Part shown: positions 9,105 through 18,256 of the stretch, piece by piece | Numbering within the stretch: the first letter of the stretch is position 1 | How the letters are laid out: each line of letters begins with the position of its first letter | From: Candidatus Babeliales bacterium | GTDB taxonomy: Bacteria; Babelota; Babeliae; Babelales; UASB340 | Direction of reading: 5' to 3' | Assembly (NCBI GenBank): GCA_023133515.1 | Contig: JAGLWI010000008.1 | Span: 1 to 37,517 of the forward strand | Length of the DNA stretch: 37,517 nucleotides | Made by a program: the position numbers and the translations under genes | Notes under the pieces: generated by a model | The model's database searches: none | The model's input: only the letters and a program-made list of their open reading frames with translations | What the model was told of the DNA's origin: nothing

Positions 9105-9656
9105 ATGTTCAAACTGAATGACAAGGTTATTTATCCAGGACACGGTGTAGCGCAGATCGATGAGATTGTTGAAAAAAAGGTGGCAGGGTTAAACATTAAA
9201 TTTTTTAAATTGAAATTTTTATATAAAGATATGACAATTTTACTTCCAATAGGTAATTTTGAAAATAGTGGAGTAAGATATCCTTATAATAAAAAAGAAA
9301 TTAAAAATGTATTGAATGAATTATGTAAAGTGCCGAAAAAAAAATCGGATTATCGTGATAGTACACCAAGTGGATGGAATAAAAGAAATAAAGAATATCA
9401 GTTAAAAATTCAAGAAGGTAAGCTGATTGAGATAGCAAGAATTTACAGAGATTTAATGTATGTATCTCGAGAAAAAGAACTTTCTTTTGGGGAAAAAAAT
9501 TTAATGCAAGTGGTTGAAGAGCTTTTGGTTCAAGAGATTCATCTTGTAACAAATCATGATCGTGAATTTATTATCCAAGAACTACAAGATCCATTCAAAC
9601 AATTTTTTTTCAATCAAAAAGAAGATGGAGGACAAGTTTCTTCTTCGGCTGCTTAA
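9105..9656 (+). CDS. carD: CarD family RNA polymerase-binding transcription regulator
   Basis: The 183-residue product opens with the Tudor-like RNA polymerase-interacting domain typical of CarD/CdnL (FKLNDKVIYPGHGVAQIDEI), ending near the LLPIGN and GVRYP motifs. The helical C-terminal DNA-binding domain follows (EIARIYRDLMYVSREKELSFGEKNLM). CarD binds the RNA polymerase beta subunit and stabilises open promoter complexes. The length is slightly above the family's usual 160-170 because of a Ser/Ala-ended tail. AAAGGGG lies 7 bases before the ATG. The gap to miaA is only 12 bases, so they are likely co-transcribed. Confidence 0.93.
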   Translation: MFKLNDKVIYPGHGVAQIDEIVEKKVAGLNIKFFKLKFLYKDMTILLPIGNFENSGVRYPYNKKEIKNVLNELCKVPKKKSDYRDSTPSGWNKRNKEYQLKIQEGKLIEIARIYRDLMYVSREKELSFGEKNLMQVVEELLVQEIHLVTNHDREFIIQELQDPFKQFFFNQKEDGGQVSSSAA

Positions 9657-9668
9657 AATGGGCATTAA

Positions 9669-10661
9669 ATGTTAAAAACAGAAAACAACTTTCCGTGTTT
9701 GTTGGTAATTTCTGGGGCTACTGCTTCTGGTAAAACTTATTTGACTACGAAATTGGCTAAAATATTATCATCAGAGATTATAAATGCCGATATTGGCCAA
9801 TTTTATACTCCCCTTTGTATAGGAACTGCAAAGCCTGACTGGAAAAATGAACCTGTTAAACATCATCTATTTGATATTATTGATACACCAAAAGATTTAA
9901 GTGTTTTTGAATATCGTAAATTGGTTTTAAAAAAAGCGAATGAGATATTTAAAAAAGGTAAGTTACCAATTATTGTTGGTGGTTCTTTATTTTATTTAAA
10001 ATCTTTATATTTTCCACCAAAGGACTTTGAGTTTAATAAAGAAAAAATTAAATCTGTTTATAATAAAGATCTAGATCAAAAAAAGAAATTGTGGGAAATT
10101 TTATATAAAATAGATTCGCAAAGAGCTATACAGCTACATTATAATGATACATATCGAATTACAAGAGCCTTGGAGATATGGGAAAAAACGGGAATTAAGC
10201 CTTCCGAGTATAAACCAGAATTTTATCCTAACTTTCATTCTTTGTTTATTTTTATTTCTTTGTCAAAAAATATTTTAGAAGAACGTATAAATAAACGAAC
10301 TGAACATATGTTTCAAAAATATGGATGGATTAATGAGGTTAAAAGTCTTGTAGGAACTGAGTGGGAGGAATTTATAAAAAGAAAAGGATTTATAGGATAC
10401 TCTCAGATTTTGGATTGGATAGAAAATGGTTGCAGGAATGAAGATTTGGCTGAACTTGTTAAATTGATTCAGCAAAAAACCAGACAGTATTCAAAAAAGC
10501 AGATAACTTTTTATAAAGGTTTCAAAAAGCTTTTACAAAAAGAGGATAAGTCTACTTCTAAATTTATTTGTAAAATTTTAGAAGTAGAAGATTTGACAGA
10601 TGAAACATTAGCAATAATAATAAAATCTGTACGAAAAATATTTAAGTTTATTGTTGGTTAA
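9669..10661 (+). CDS. miaA: tRNA dimethylallyltransferase MiaA
   Basis: MiaA transfers a dimethylallyl group to N6 of A37 in tRNAs reading UNN codons. The 330-residue product has the P-loop GATASGKT (residues 16-23), the catalytic Asp at position 41 within NADIGQFY, IGTAKPD, and HHLFDII. The usual Asp-Ser after the P-loop helix reads Asp-Ile here, but the Asp is kept. The motif RITRALEIWEKTGIKPSE (near residue 164) is also typical. The gene starts 12 bases after carD with no clear ribosome site of its own, suggesting translational coupling. It is somewhat longer than the usual 300-316 residues at the C-terminus. Confidence 0.95.
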   Translation: MLKTENNFPCLLVISGATASGKTYLTTKLAKILSSEIINADIGQFYTPLCIGTAKPDWKNEPVKHHLFDIIDTPKDLSVFEYRKLVLKKANEIFKKGKLPIIVGGSLFYLKSLYFPPKDFEFNKEKIKSVYNKDLDQKKKLWEILYKIDSQRAIQLHYNDTYRITRALEIWEKTGIKPSEYKPEFYPNFHSLFIFISLSKNILEERINKRTEHMFQKYGWINEVKSLVGTEWEEFIKRKGFIGYSQILDWIENGCRNEDLAELVKLIQQKTRQYSKKQITFYKGFKKLLQKEDKSTSKFICKILEVEDLTDETLAIIIKSVRKIFKFIVG

Positions 10662-10719
10662 AATTCATACAAATAAGTTGAATTTAATTTTTATTTAATA
10701 TTGTTAAGGAAGGATTGTA

Positions 10720-12687
10720 ATGATTTATATATTTAGAAAAGAAATGAAAAAATGGTATACGGTTCTATGGATTGTTCTTGCCACACTGGCTTTGAGTAGT
10801 TTGGGAGCCATTTTTTTTAGGAAGCCACATCCACATGAAGTTAGCATAGCATCTGTAGCTGGCAGACAAATTTCTTTTAAAAAATACACGCAGGCGTTAA
10901 ACGCAGTGAAGGCGCAAATAGATATGTATCGTTCATATGCAAAGGCTTATGGTGTATCAGTTGAAATGTTTATAAATTTTGCAGGATTGCAAAATCCTGA
11001 ACAAGTTGCATTTGATCAATGTGTAAGGAATGAATTGATTGATAAAGAAAAAGATGAGTTTAACATTCAATTAAACCATTCTTTTTTTGGTAAAGAATTG
11101 ATAAAAAGACTTCCACCTCAACTAAAAGATGCAACAGGAAATATTAGTATGGAAGCTTATAATTTTTATTTAAATAGGCAATTTACAACTATTCCGGAAT
11201 ATGAAAAGAGCAAAGAAGAAGATTTTGAAAGGGAACTTTTTGAAAAGTTTATAAAAAATTCTTACTATGTTCCTTTACATTTTATAAAGGATAGTTTTGT
11301 GGATGATGTAGTAAAAAAGAAGTTTTCAATATTAGAATTTAAATTTGATAATTTTTTAAGTGAGGTAAAAAAGAAGAAAATAAATGATAATGATTTAAAA
11401 GAGTTTTTTAAAAAATATAAAGAAGACTATCGAGTTCCAGAAAAACGTAAAGCAGAATTTTGGATAATTTTACCAAAAGAATATGCTAAAAAAATAGAGA
11501 TTGATGATGAGATAATTAGTAATTTTTATGAGAAAAATAGATCAACATTATTCAGAATTCCACCAAAAGTAAAAGTGAGACGTCTTTTGCTAAAAATTGA
11601 AGAAAATAGCAAACCTGAGCAGTTACAAAAAATTCTTGAAAAAATTAAAAATATTCATAAAAAAGCACTTGAGAATCCTGATAAATTTGAGTCTTTTGTA
11701 AAAAAATATTCGCATGATAAAGAAACATCCTCTAAAGGTGGATTGATTAATTTTTTTGATAAGGGAACATATGACCCAAATTTTGAGAAGGTTGCTTTTA
11801 GGCTTAAAGAAAAAGATCAGATTTCTGATATTGTTAAAACTAGAGATGGTTATGAAATTTTGCAGCTTGTTGAAAGAATTGCTGCTTCTGAAAAGTCGTT
11901 AGATTTTGTACGAGATGAGATTATCGAAACGATAAAATCAAAAAAATCATTGATGAATTTAAAAGGCGAATTGGCAAAGGTTATGCATGATCTTAAAACT
12001 GACGATCAAGCTGTTTTGAGTTTTGTTAAGAAAAATAAATTGGAAGTAAAAAAAACAGATTGGTTGATAGAAAAAGATATTCGTGGAGATAGGTTAAAAA
12101 ATTTGTTAACTGAAAAAATATTTGCTATACGAATTAAACATCGCAAATATGGTTATTTTGTTAGTGGAAATGATGAATATATTTTATTCCATCTTTTAGA
12201 TATAAAAAATAGTTTTATTCCAGATTATGACAAAATTAAAGATGATGTAAAAAATGATTATTATGAAAAGATGGCTAAAAAACTATTGAAGACTGAGATA
12301 CGAAAGGCAAAAAGAGATTTATTACAAGGAAAGGCAACATTAAAAGATTTGTCTGATAAGCTTAAATTTAAACTACAGAATACAGATTTTATAAAAAAAT
12401 CTGAAAAAGCAGAGATTTTTGGATTCGGTGAGGATTTTTCTCAAAAAGCATTTTTATTAAATGATTCTTCTTGTCAAATATTAAGATATAAAAATATTCC
12501 AAATTATTATTTGATTCGTATGGTTGAGTTTGAAGAACCAGACTGGACTGTATTTGTAAAAGAAAAGGATCGGATTTTGCAAGATGATCAATATAAACAA
12601 AAACCCTTTTATTTAGAGGCATTTATTGCATCTTTGTTAAGAACTGCTAAAATAAAAAAGCTAGAGAAAGTACCTAAAATAGGGTAA
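10720..12687 (+). CDS. ppiD: PpiD-like membrane-anchored peptidyl-prolyl isomerase/chaperone
   Basis: The 655-residue product has one N-terminal membrane anchor (residues 13-33). A SurA_N-like helical chaperone region follows, then a parvulin (PPIC) domain at about 284-388 (KVKVRRLLLKI, KYSHDKETSSKGGLINFF, KDQISDIVKTRDGYEILQLVE), and a long helical C-terminal region. This layout fits PpiD, which assists folding of proteins leaving the Sec translocon in the periplasm; a SurA-type family member is the alternative. The ATG follows AAGGAAGG. An internal Met at residue 9 could also start translation. It sits 58 bases after miaA and 24 before recA. Confidence 0.82.
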   Translation: MIYIFRKEMKKWYTVLWIVLATLALSSLGAIFFRKPHPHEVSIASVAGRQISFKKYTQALNAVKAQIDMYRSYAKAYGVSVEMFINFAGLQNPEQVAFDQCVRNELIDKEKDEFNIQLNHSFFGKELIKRLPPQLKDATGNISMEAYNFYLNRQFTTIPEYEKSKEEDFERELFEKFIKNSYYVPLHFIKDSFVDDVVKKKFSILEFKFDNFLSEVKKKKINDNDLKEFFKKYKEDYRVPEKRKAEFWIILPKEYAKKIEIDDEIISNFYEKNRSTLFRIPPKVKVRRLLLKIEENSKPEQLQKILEKIKNIHKKALENPDKFESFVKKYSHDKETSSKGGLINFFDKGTYDPNFEKVAFRLKEKDQISDIVKTRDGYEILQLVERIAASEKSLDFVRDEIIETIKSKKSLMNLKGELAKVMHDLKTDDQAVLSFVKKNKLEVKKTDWLIEKDIRGDRLKNLLTEKIFAIRIKHRKYGYFVSGNDEYILFHLLDIKNSFIPDYDKIKDDVKNDYYEKMAKKLLKTEIRKAKRDLLQGKATLKDLSDKLKFKLQNTDFIKKSEKAEIFGFGEDFSQKAFLLNDSSCQILRYKNIPNYYLIRMVEFEEPDWTVFVKEKDRILQDDQYKQKPFYLEAFIASLLRTAKIKKLEKVPKIG

Positions 12688-12711
12688 TAAACTTAATGAA
12701 AGAATATTTTT

Positions 12712-13737
12712 ATGCAGCAAAAAGTAAAATCTGATGACAATTTAAAAAGAATTGCAAAAGAAAAGGCATTACAAGCCGCTTTTGCCCAGATTGACAAACA
12801 GTTTGGAAAAGGAGCAATAATGCTTTTTGGGCAAAAAAGTGTTACCAAGATAGATACAATTTCTACAGGTTCCATTTTGATCGATCAAGCATTAGGAGTT
12901 GGAGGATTGCCTAGAGGTAGAGTTGTAGAAGTTTTTGGTCCAGAAGCTTCGGGAAAGACAACTTTAACATTGCATGCAATAGCACAGGCGCAAAAAGCTG
13001 GCGGAACATGTGCTTTTATTGATGCTGAACATGCTATGGACCCAACTTATGCAGCAAGTATAGGAATAGATATTGACAAGTTAATCATTTCTCAGCCTGA
13101 TTATGGTGAGCAGGCGTTAGATATAACGGAAATGCTAATACGGTCAGGGGCTGTTGATTTGTTGGTTATAGATTCTGTAGCTGCATTGGTTCCAAAAGCA
13201 GAGATAGAAGGTGATATGGGCGATTATCATGTTGGAGTTCAAGCTAGATTGATGTCACAGGCATTGCGTAAATTGACTCCTGTGGTACATAAATCCAAAA
13301 CTGTTTTGATATTTATAAATCAAATAAGACATAAGATTGGTGGATTACCATTTGCGAACAAAGAGACTACAACTGGTGGAAATGCTTTAAAATTTTATTC
13401 TTCTATTCGTTTGGATATTAGACGAATTGCAACTCTTAAAAAAGATGATCAGCCATTTGGAAATAGAGTTTTGGTAAAAGTAGTTAAAAATAAAGTTGCC
13501 CCTCCTTTCAAAAAGGCTGAAGTTGATATTATTTTTGGAGAAGGAATAAGTAAGGAGCTTGATTTGTTGGATATGGCTATCCAAAAAAAGATTATTCAAA
13601 AATCAGGTTCTTGGTTTACGATGGGAAGTGAAAAATTAGGCCAGGGAAGAGATAATTTTTTAAAAATGTTAAAAAACGAAAAGGGACTTTTTGAAAAAAT
13701 ATCAAAAGAGATTAAAAATTCTATTGATTCGGAATAA
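12712..13737 (+). CDS. recA: Recombinase RecA
   Basis: RecA coats single-stranded DNA, drives strand exchange and promotes LexA self-cleavage. The 341-residue protein has FGKGAIM, Walker A GPEASGKT (residues 76-83), Walker [14 protein letters not shown], the ALRKLT segment, INQIRHKIG (DNA-binding L2 onset) and [19 protein letters not shown]. The C-terminal tail is short. Start: ATG after a weak GAAAG ribosome site. No LexA-box-like sequence is apparent in the 24 base gap from the preceding gene, so it probably depends on the upstream transcript. Confidence 0.98.
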   Translation: MQQKVKSDDNLKRIAKEKALQAAFAQIDKQFGKGAIMLFGQKSVTKIDTISTGSILIDQALGVGGLPRGRVVEVFGPEASGKTTLTLHAIAQAQKAGGTCAFIDAEHAMDPTYAASIGIDIDKLIISQPDYGEQALDITEMLIRSGAVDLLVIDSVAALVPKAEIEGDMGDYHVGVQARLMSQALRKLTPVVHKSKTVLIFINQIRHKIGGLPFANKETTTGGNALKFYSSIRLDIRRIATLKKDDQPFGNRVLVKVVKNKVAPPFKKAEVDIIFGEGISKELDLLDMAIQKKIIQKSGSWFTMGSEKLGQGRDNFLKMLKNEKGLFEKISKEIKNSIDSE

Positions 13738-13784
13738 AAAAGAAAAAAAGGAAACAATAGTTTTTAAAATTAAGGAAATTTGTA

Positions 13785-14339
13785 GTGAAGAGATTTAAAA
13801 GAGATAATAAGCAAGATATTTTTGCTAGCAATTATTTAGTTAACGAAAGAATAAAAGCACAAGAAATGTTAGTGATTGATCAAAATGGACAAAATTTTGG
13901 AATTATTTCAAAACAACAGGCTTTAGATTTAGCCGAAAAGGCAGAATTAGATCTCGTTCAAGTTGGTCAAAAAGATACGACAGCAGTTGCAAAGATAATG
14001 GATTTTGGAAAATTTTTATATAACAAGAAAAAACAGTTAATTTTGGCAAAAAAGAAGCAGAAAGTAATACAGGTAAAAGAAATAAAGATGCGACCTAATA
14101 TTGGTGATCAGGATTATAATACAAAAATGAAGCGTGCAATAGAATTTTTATATGATGGAAAAAAAGTAAAATTTACGCTTCAGTTTAGAGGTCGTCAGTT
14201 TATAATGATTAATGAGCTAGGTAAGAATTTTTTTGAAAGAATTAATAAAGATTTAGAAAAACAGAATTTTAGTAATCTTATAAAAGAAAAAGAGAAAAGA
14301 GGTGGACCGTTTTGGTCTATAATATATTTTTTAAAATAA
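13785..14339 (+). CDS. infC: Translation initiation factor IF-3
   Basis: IF-3 binds the 30S subunit, enforces start-codon choice and blocks premature 50S joining. The 184-residue product carries the N-domain signature NYLVNERIKAQEMLVIDQNG, the lysine-rich linker, and the C-domain KEIKMRPNIGDQDYNTKMK with KVKFTLQFRGRQ. The start is GTG, with AAGGAAA 8 bases before it; rare start codons are common for infC. It heads the conserved infC-rpmI-rplT trio, all closely spaced. No obvious L20-binding leader precedes it in the 47 base gap after recA. Confidence 0.97.
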   Translation: MKRFKRDNKQDIFASNYLVNERIKAQEMLVIDQNGQNFGIISKQQALDLAEKAELDLVQVGQKDTTAVAKIMDFGKFLYNKKKQLILAKKKQKVIQVKEIKMRPNIGDQDYNTKMKRAIEFLYDGKKVKFTLQFRGRQFIMINELGKNFFERINKDLEKQNFSNLIKEKEKRGGPFWSIIYFLK

Positions 14340-14364
14340 TTTGATAATAAAAGGAAATTTAAAA

Positions 14365-14562
14365 ATGCCAAAAATGAAAACTCATTCTGCAAGCAAAAAA
14401 CGATTTAAAAGGAATTGTAAGGGAAATAAGTTGAAAAGATCAAAGGCTTACAGGCGACATCATGCATGGGCTAAAACTTCCAAGCAGGTACAACAATTGA
14501 AAAAATGTGTATATTTGGAGGGTGCTGAAAAGAAAAAGATTGAGGTTTTACTTCCTTACTAG
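14365..14562 (+). CDS. rpmI: Large-subunit ribosomal protein bL35
   Basis: The 65-residue basic protein begins MPKMKTHSASKKRFK, the hallmark of bL35, and contains RSKAYRRHHAWAKTSKQ. AAGGAAA precedes the ATG at 14365; the in-frame extension upstream is rejected. It lies 25 bases after infC, in the standard order. Confidence 0.97.
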   Translation: MPKMKTHSASKKRFKRNCKGNKLKRSKAYRRHHAWAKTSKQVQQLKKCVYLEGAEKKKIEVLLPY

Positions 14563-14645
14563 TCCTTGTTGTATTAAAAAAATTATGATATTTGTTATCA
14601 GTCTTAGATGTTTTATTGAAATTTATTAACCTAGGAATAATTTTT

Positions 14646-14993
14646 ATGAGTAGAATTAAAAGAGGAACTATAACTAAAAAAAGACACACCAAGCTTTTAA
14701 AGCAGACGAAGGGATATTGGGGTCAACGAAAAAATGTCTTTAGAAGGGCGAAAGAAACTCTTCTTCGTGCATTAGAATTTGCTTTTATAGGTCGCAAAAA
14801 AAAGAAAAGAGATTTTCGTTCACTGTTTATAACTAGAGTTGGTGCAGCGTGTAGAAAAAATGGAATTAGATATAATGAATTTATTAACTCTTTGAAAAAA
14901 TCTGACATTAAAATTAATAGAAAGATGTTAAGTCAGTTGGCTATTTTTGAACCAGATGCTTTTGAGCAATTGGTAAATATGATGAAAAAATAA
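14646..14993 (+). CDS. rplT: Large-subunit ribosomal protein bL20
   Basis: The 115-residue protein has the bL20 pattern RIKRGTITKKRHTKLLKQTKG, then YWGQRKNVFRRAKETLLRAL and LFITRVGAACRKNGI. It is needed early in 50S assembly and in other bacteria represses its own operon. The start at 14646 follows TAGGAAT; a longer in-frame frame from 14592 lacks conservation. It closes the infC-rpmI-rplT group. Confidence 0.97.
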   Translation: MSRIKRGTITKKRHTKLLKQTKGYWGQRKNVFRRAKETLLRALEFAFIGRKKKKRDFRSLFITRVGAACRKNGIRYNEFINSLKKSDIKINRKMLSQLAIFEPDAFEQLVNMMKK

Positions 14994-15016
14994 AATATCT
15001 TGAAAATGAAAATAGG

Positions 15017-15039
15017 TTGACATTAGACTTAGCTATAAT
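15017..15039 (+). promoter_or_regulatory. Consensus hexamers with odd spacing before zapB-like
   Basis: A perfect TTGACA (15017-15022) and a perfect TATAAT (15034-15039) lie upstream of the zapB-like gene, but only 11 bases apart instead of about 17. One hexamer may pair with a weaker partner (TATTTA at 15040-15045 is 17 bases from TTGACA). A promoter here is likely, its exact form uncertain. Confidence 0.4.
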
Positions 15040-15091
15040 TATTTATGTTTTTTGAAAATAAATTTTTTTTTATATGAAAAAAGGGTAAGAA

Positions 15092-15355
15092 ATGAAGCAA
15101 TTAGAGGAGCTAGAAAAAAAGGTTCTTAATATTATTAAGAAAAACAAAGAATTGGACGAAGATAAAACTTTTTTGAAAATGGAAAATGAAGAACTGAGAA
15201 AAAAGAACATAGAATTGGAAAATAATTTTGCGACAAAAAATAAAAATTCCAAATCATTAGAAAGTGAAAAAATTAAGATGAAAAGTTCGATAGAAGATCT
15301 TCTTTCAAGTATTAGCTCCTTGGAGAAAATTGCAAATAAAGAACCTTCAAAATAG
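15092..15355 (+). CDS. ZapB-like small coiled-coil protein
   Basis: The 87-residue product is almost wholly coiled coil (MKQLEELEKKVLNIIKKN, then FLKMENEELRKKNIELE), with no other domain. Its size, composition and position directly before zapA suggest a ZapB-type division protein, which in other bacteria bridges the Z-ring and the chromosome terminus through ZapA. This is inference from context: coiled coils carry little family signal. AAAGGG lies 7-8 bases before the ATG. The zapA start codon lies 10 bases after its stop. Confidence 0.7.
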   Translation: MKQLEELEKKVLNIIKKNKELDEDKTFLKMENEELRKKNIELENNFATKNKNSKSLESEKIKMKSSIEDLLSSISSLEKIANKEPSK

Positions 15356-15365
15356 TGTTTTTATT

Positions 15366-15638
15366 ATGGAAGAAATAAAGAGATTAAAAGTAAACATTTT
15401 TGGCAAAAGTTATTCTATTTCTACGGATGAGAATCAAGAGGATGTTGTCAAAGCAGTTGAAATGGTTAATTCACTAAGAAGTGACATTGCTCAAAAAACA
15501 AAATTGCAGGATAATTTCAAAATTGCAGTTTTAGTTGCATTAAAGTTAGCAGGAAGATTGACCAGAACTCAAAAGGATTTAGATTTATGGCTTTCCAATG
15601 CTAAACGGTTAAATGATTTACTAGAAAACAACTTTTGA
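15366..15638 (+). CDS. zapA: Cell division protein ZapA
   Basis: The 90-residue protein matches ZapA: an N-terminal beta segment (KRLKVNIFGKSYSIST), then ENQEDVVKAVEMVNSLRSDIA and a long C-terminal helix. ZapA crosslinks FtsZ protofilaments in the cytoplasm. I chose ATG 15366 over a TTG frame from 15330 that would overlap the previous gene, because the conserved domain starts right there. No strong ribosome site is seen, so coupling to the upstream gene is likely. Confidence 0.88.
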   Translation: MEEIKRLKVNIFGKSYSISTDENQEDVVKAVEMVNSLRSDIAQKTKLQDNFKIAVLVALKLAGRLTRTQKDLDLWLSNAKRLNDLLENNF

Positions 15639-15807
15639 TTGAATCCTTTTTTATTATTTACTTTTTTACAAATATATTGATATTTGTACTAAGAATATCT
15701 TCTATATATTACTTCTCTATTGAGTAAGTTTGATCGTTTTTCTATTTTTTCATATCGAAGAAAAAATTTTAATTATTTAACTATGGAAATGAAAAGGAAT
15801 ATAAAAA

Positions 15808-17364
15808 ATGTTGAATGTTATAGGATTAAGTTTTTCGATTGGCGCCACTTTTGGCGTTGCTATTATTTGGTTTTATTTTAAATCAAAAAGAGAACAGATT
15901 TATAAAGCGAAACATAGTGCTGATCAGATACTTAAAAAAGCTAAAATTAATGCGGAAAGAGAAAAAAAAGATTCGCTTACAAATCTTAAAAGTGAGATTT
16001 ATAAAAAACGAAGTGAATTTGAATTGGAAGTAAAAAAAGAAAGGATTGAGCAACAAAGATTGCGTCACAAGATGCATAAGAAAGAAGATCTTTTGGAACA
16101 TCGGGAAGTTATGCTCGATGAGATTAGAAAAGAGTTACAACAAAAAGAAAGGTGGATTTCAAAAAAACTGGATAATCTGAGTGCTGATGAAATAAAACTT
16201 AAAAAAGTATATGATGATCTTGTTGCAAAATTGGAAAAATTGAGTGGAATTAAGCATGATGAGGCCAAAAGAATTCTTTTTGAGTCTTTGGAAAAAGAGG
16301 TAGAATTAGAAAATCAAAAATGGTTATCAAAGGTTGAAGAAGAGTTTAAGATTAAAGCGAAAGAAAAATCTTTAGATATTTTAATAACGGCTATGCAAAG
16401 GTATATGTCTGAACAAGTTACGCTTCATTCTTCCAGCATTATTCATCTTCCTTCAGAAGATATGAAAGGAAGAATTATTGGAAAAGAAGGCCGCAATATC
16501 AAAGCTTTAGAAATGTCTACTGGTATGGAGTTTGTGATTGGAGATACCCCGGAAATTATCACAATTTCTGGATTTAATCCTATAAGACGTGAAATTGCAA
16601 AAAGAGCTCTTAATATATTGATCCAAGATGGAAGAATAAATCCAACCAGAATAGAAGATGTAGTTTCAAAATGTGAGGAAGAGCTTGAATCAAGCATCGA
16701 AGAGGTTGGTCAACAAGCTGTTTTAGAGTTTGGATTTAGAGGGGTTCATCCAGAAATTGTAAAACTGTTAGGTTCTTTGCATTTTAGGACAAGTTTTGCA
16801 CAAAATAATTTAATTCATAGTAAAGAGGTTGCATACTTTGCACGTATGATTGCAGCAGAGTTTGGTTTGGATCAAAATCTTGCTGCACGATGCGGTTTGC
16901 TACATGATATAGGAAAAGCTGTATCTGCTGAGGTAGAAGGTCCACATGCATTGGTTGGAGCAGATTTGGCTAAAAAATATGGTGAGGATCCTATTGTTAT
17001 TAATGCTATTGCAAGCCATCACGAAGAAGTTCCAGCAAAAAACATATACGGTCTTATTACACATATTGCAGATTCAATTTCTGCTTCAAGGCCAGGAGCT
17101 AGACGTGAAACTCTTGCAACATATATAAAACGACTAGAACAATTAGAGGAAATAGCAAATTCATTTGAAGGTGTGAAAAAAGCATATGCATTACAGGCTG
17201 GACGTGAAATTCGTGTTATTATAGATGAATGTGAGCTGGATGATGAAAAGGCTACAATGTTAGCTCGTGATATTGCCAAAGAGATAGAAAAAGAGGTTAG
17301 CTTTCCTGGTCAAATAAAGGTCAATGTAATAAGAGAAAAGAGAATTATTGAATATGCTAAATAG
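15808..17364 (+). CDS. rny: Ribonuclease Y
   Basis: RNase Y is a membrane-anchored endonuclease that starts bulk mRNA decay. The 518-residue product has an N-terminal membrane segment (residues 5-24), a long charged coiled coil (25-200), a KH RNA-binding domain with GRIIGKEGRNIKALE (221-235), and an HD hydrolase domain with the metal-binding pair in LLHDIGK (His366, Asp367) plus NAIASHHEE. Length and domain order are standard. It is followed by ymdB, the usual neighbour in many bacteria. It starts 169 bases after zapA, probably from its own promoter. Confidence 0.97.
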   Translation: MLNVIGLSFSIGATFGVAIIWFYFKSKREQIYKAKHSADQILKKAKINAEREKKDSLTNLKSEIYKKRSEFELEVKKERIEQQRLRHKMHKKEDLLEHREVMLDEIRKELQQKERWISKKLDNLSADEIKLKKVYDDLVAKLEKLSGIKHDEAKRILFESLEKEVELENQKWLSKVEEEFKIKAKEKSLDILITAMQRYMSEQVTLHSSSIIHLPSEDMKGRIIGKEGRNIKALEMSTGMEFVIGDTPEIITISGFNPIRREIAKRALNILIQDGRINPTRIEDVVSKCEEELESSIEEVGQQAVLEFGFRGVHPEIVKLLGSLHFRTSFAQNNLIHSKEVAYFARMIAAEFGLDQNLAARCGLLHDIGKAVSAEVEGPHALVGADLAKKYGEDPIVINAIASHHEEVPAKNIYGLITHIADSISASRPGARRETLATYIKRLEQLEEIANSFEGVKKAYALQAGREIRVIIDECELDDEKATMLARDIAKEIEKEVSFPGQIKVNVIREKRIIEYAK

Positions 17365-17434
17365 AATAAGTAAAATATTTTTATGTGTTGTTTATAATTA
17401 TTTAAATTTTTAAAATAAAGTAAAGTAGTACATA

Positions 17435-18256
17435 ATGGCTGAAGTTCTGCGATTGATGTTTATTGGTGATGTAATGGGACAACCGGGGCAGATGATGTTT
17501 GCAAAATGGGTTCCTCGGTTAAAAGAAAAGCATAAAATAGATGCTATCATTGTTAATGGAGAAAATGCTGCAAAAAATGGGAAAGGTCTAAAGTTAAAAG
17601 ATATCGAGTTTTTAAAACAAAATGGAGCTGATGTCATAACGAGTGGAAATCATATTTGGTACAACAATGAAATATATTCTTATTTAAATGAAAAAACTGA
17701 TCTTTTGCGCCCTGAAAATTATCCTTCTGATTGCCCAGGAAAAGGATACACATTAATTCAAGTTAAAAATTATGAAGTAGCAATAGTTAATATTCAAGGT
17801 AGAAGTTTTTTAAGAGACCAACTTTCTTGCCCTTTTAAAACTACACAATCACTTCTTACTTTTTTGGAAACAAGAACAAAATTTGTTTTTGTTGATTTTC
17901 ACGCCGAAGCCACTGCAGAAAAACAAGCTTTTGCTTTTTTTATGGATGGAAAGGTGACTGGAGTTTTTGGAACTCATACTCATGTTCAAACTGCAGATGA
18001 AAGAATTTTACCGAATGGAACCTGTTATATTACGGATTTAGGTTTTTGTGGTGCTTTAAATTCTATAATTGGTATGGAAAAAGATTCTGTCATTCAAAAG
18101 TTTTTAACACAAATGCCTTTTCGGTTTAAAGTTGAAAAAAATTCACCGTTTATACTTAGTGGAATTTGGGTAGAAGTATGTGTTTCTACTGCAAAGCCTT
18201 TAAAAATAGTTCGAATAAATGTGATTGATGAAGAATTTCCTGGTGCCATTGGTTGA
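17435..18256 (+). CDS. ymdB: YmdB-family metallophosphoesterase
   Basis: The 273-residue protein is a calcineurin-like phosphoesterase of the YmdB type (TIGR00282 family), known as a 2',3'-cyclic nucleotide phosphodiesterase. Metal-binding motifs are visible in order: FIGDVMG (residues 9-15), NGENAA, SGNHIW, then DFHAEATAEKQA and GTHTHVQTADERIL. The conserved GMEKDS near residue 215 is also present. The stop codon TGA overlaps the ATG of the next gene (TGATG), indicating translational coupling with the LptF/G-type permease. Confidence 0.95.
   Translation: MAEVLRLMFIGDVMGQPGQMMFAKWVPRLKEKHKIDAIIVNGENAAKNGKGLKLKDIEFLKQNGADVITSGNHIWYNNEIYSYLNEKTDLLRPENYPSDCPGKGYTLIQVKNYEVAIVNIQGRSFLRDQLSCPFKTTQSLLTFLETRTKFVFVDFHAEATAEKQAFAFFMDGKVTGVFGTHTHVQTADERILPNGTCYITDLGFCGALNSIIGMEKDSVIQKFLTQMPFRFKVEKNSPFILSGIWVEVCVSTAKPLKIVRINVIDEEFPGAIG

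Noticed and set aside
15639-15807. 6S RNA in the zapA-rny gap (6S often follows zapA in proteobacteria)
   Set aside because: The gap is 169 bases of AT-rich DNA without a long interrupted stem; only a small ACAAATAT/ATATTTGT hairpin with no T-run is visible.
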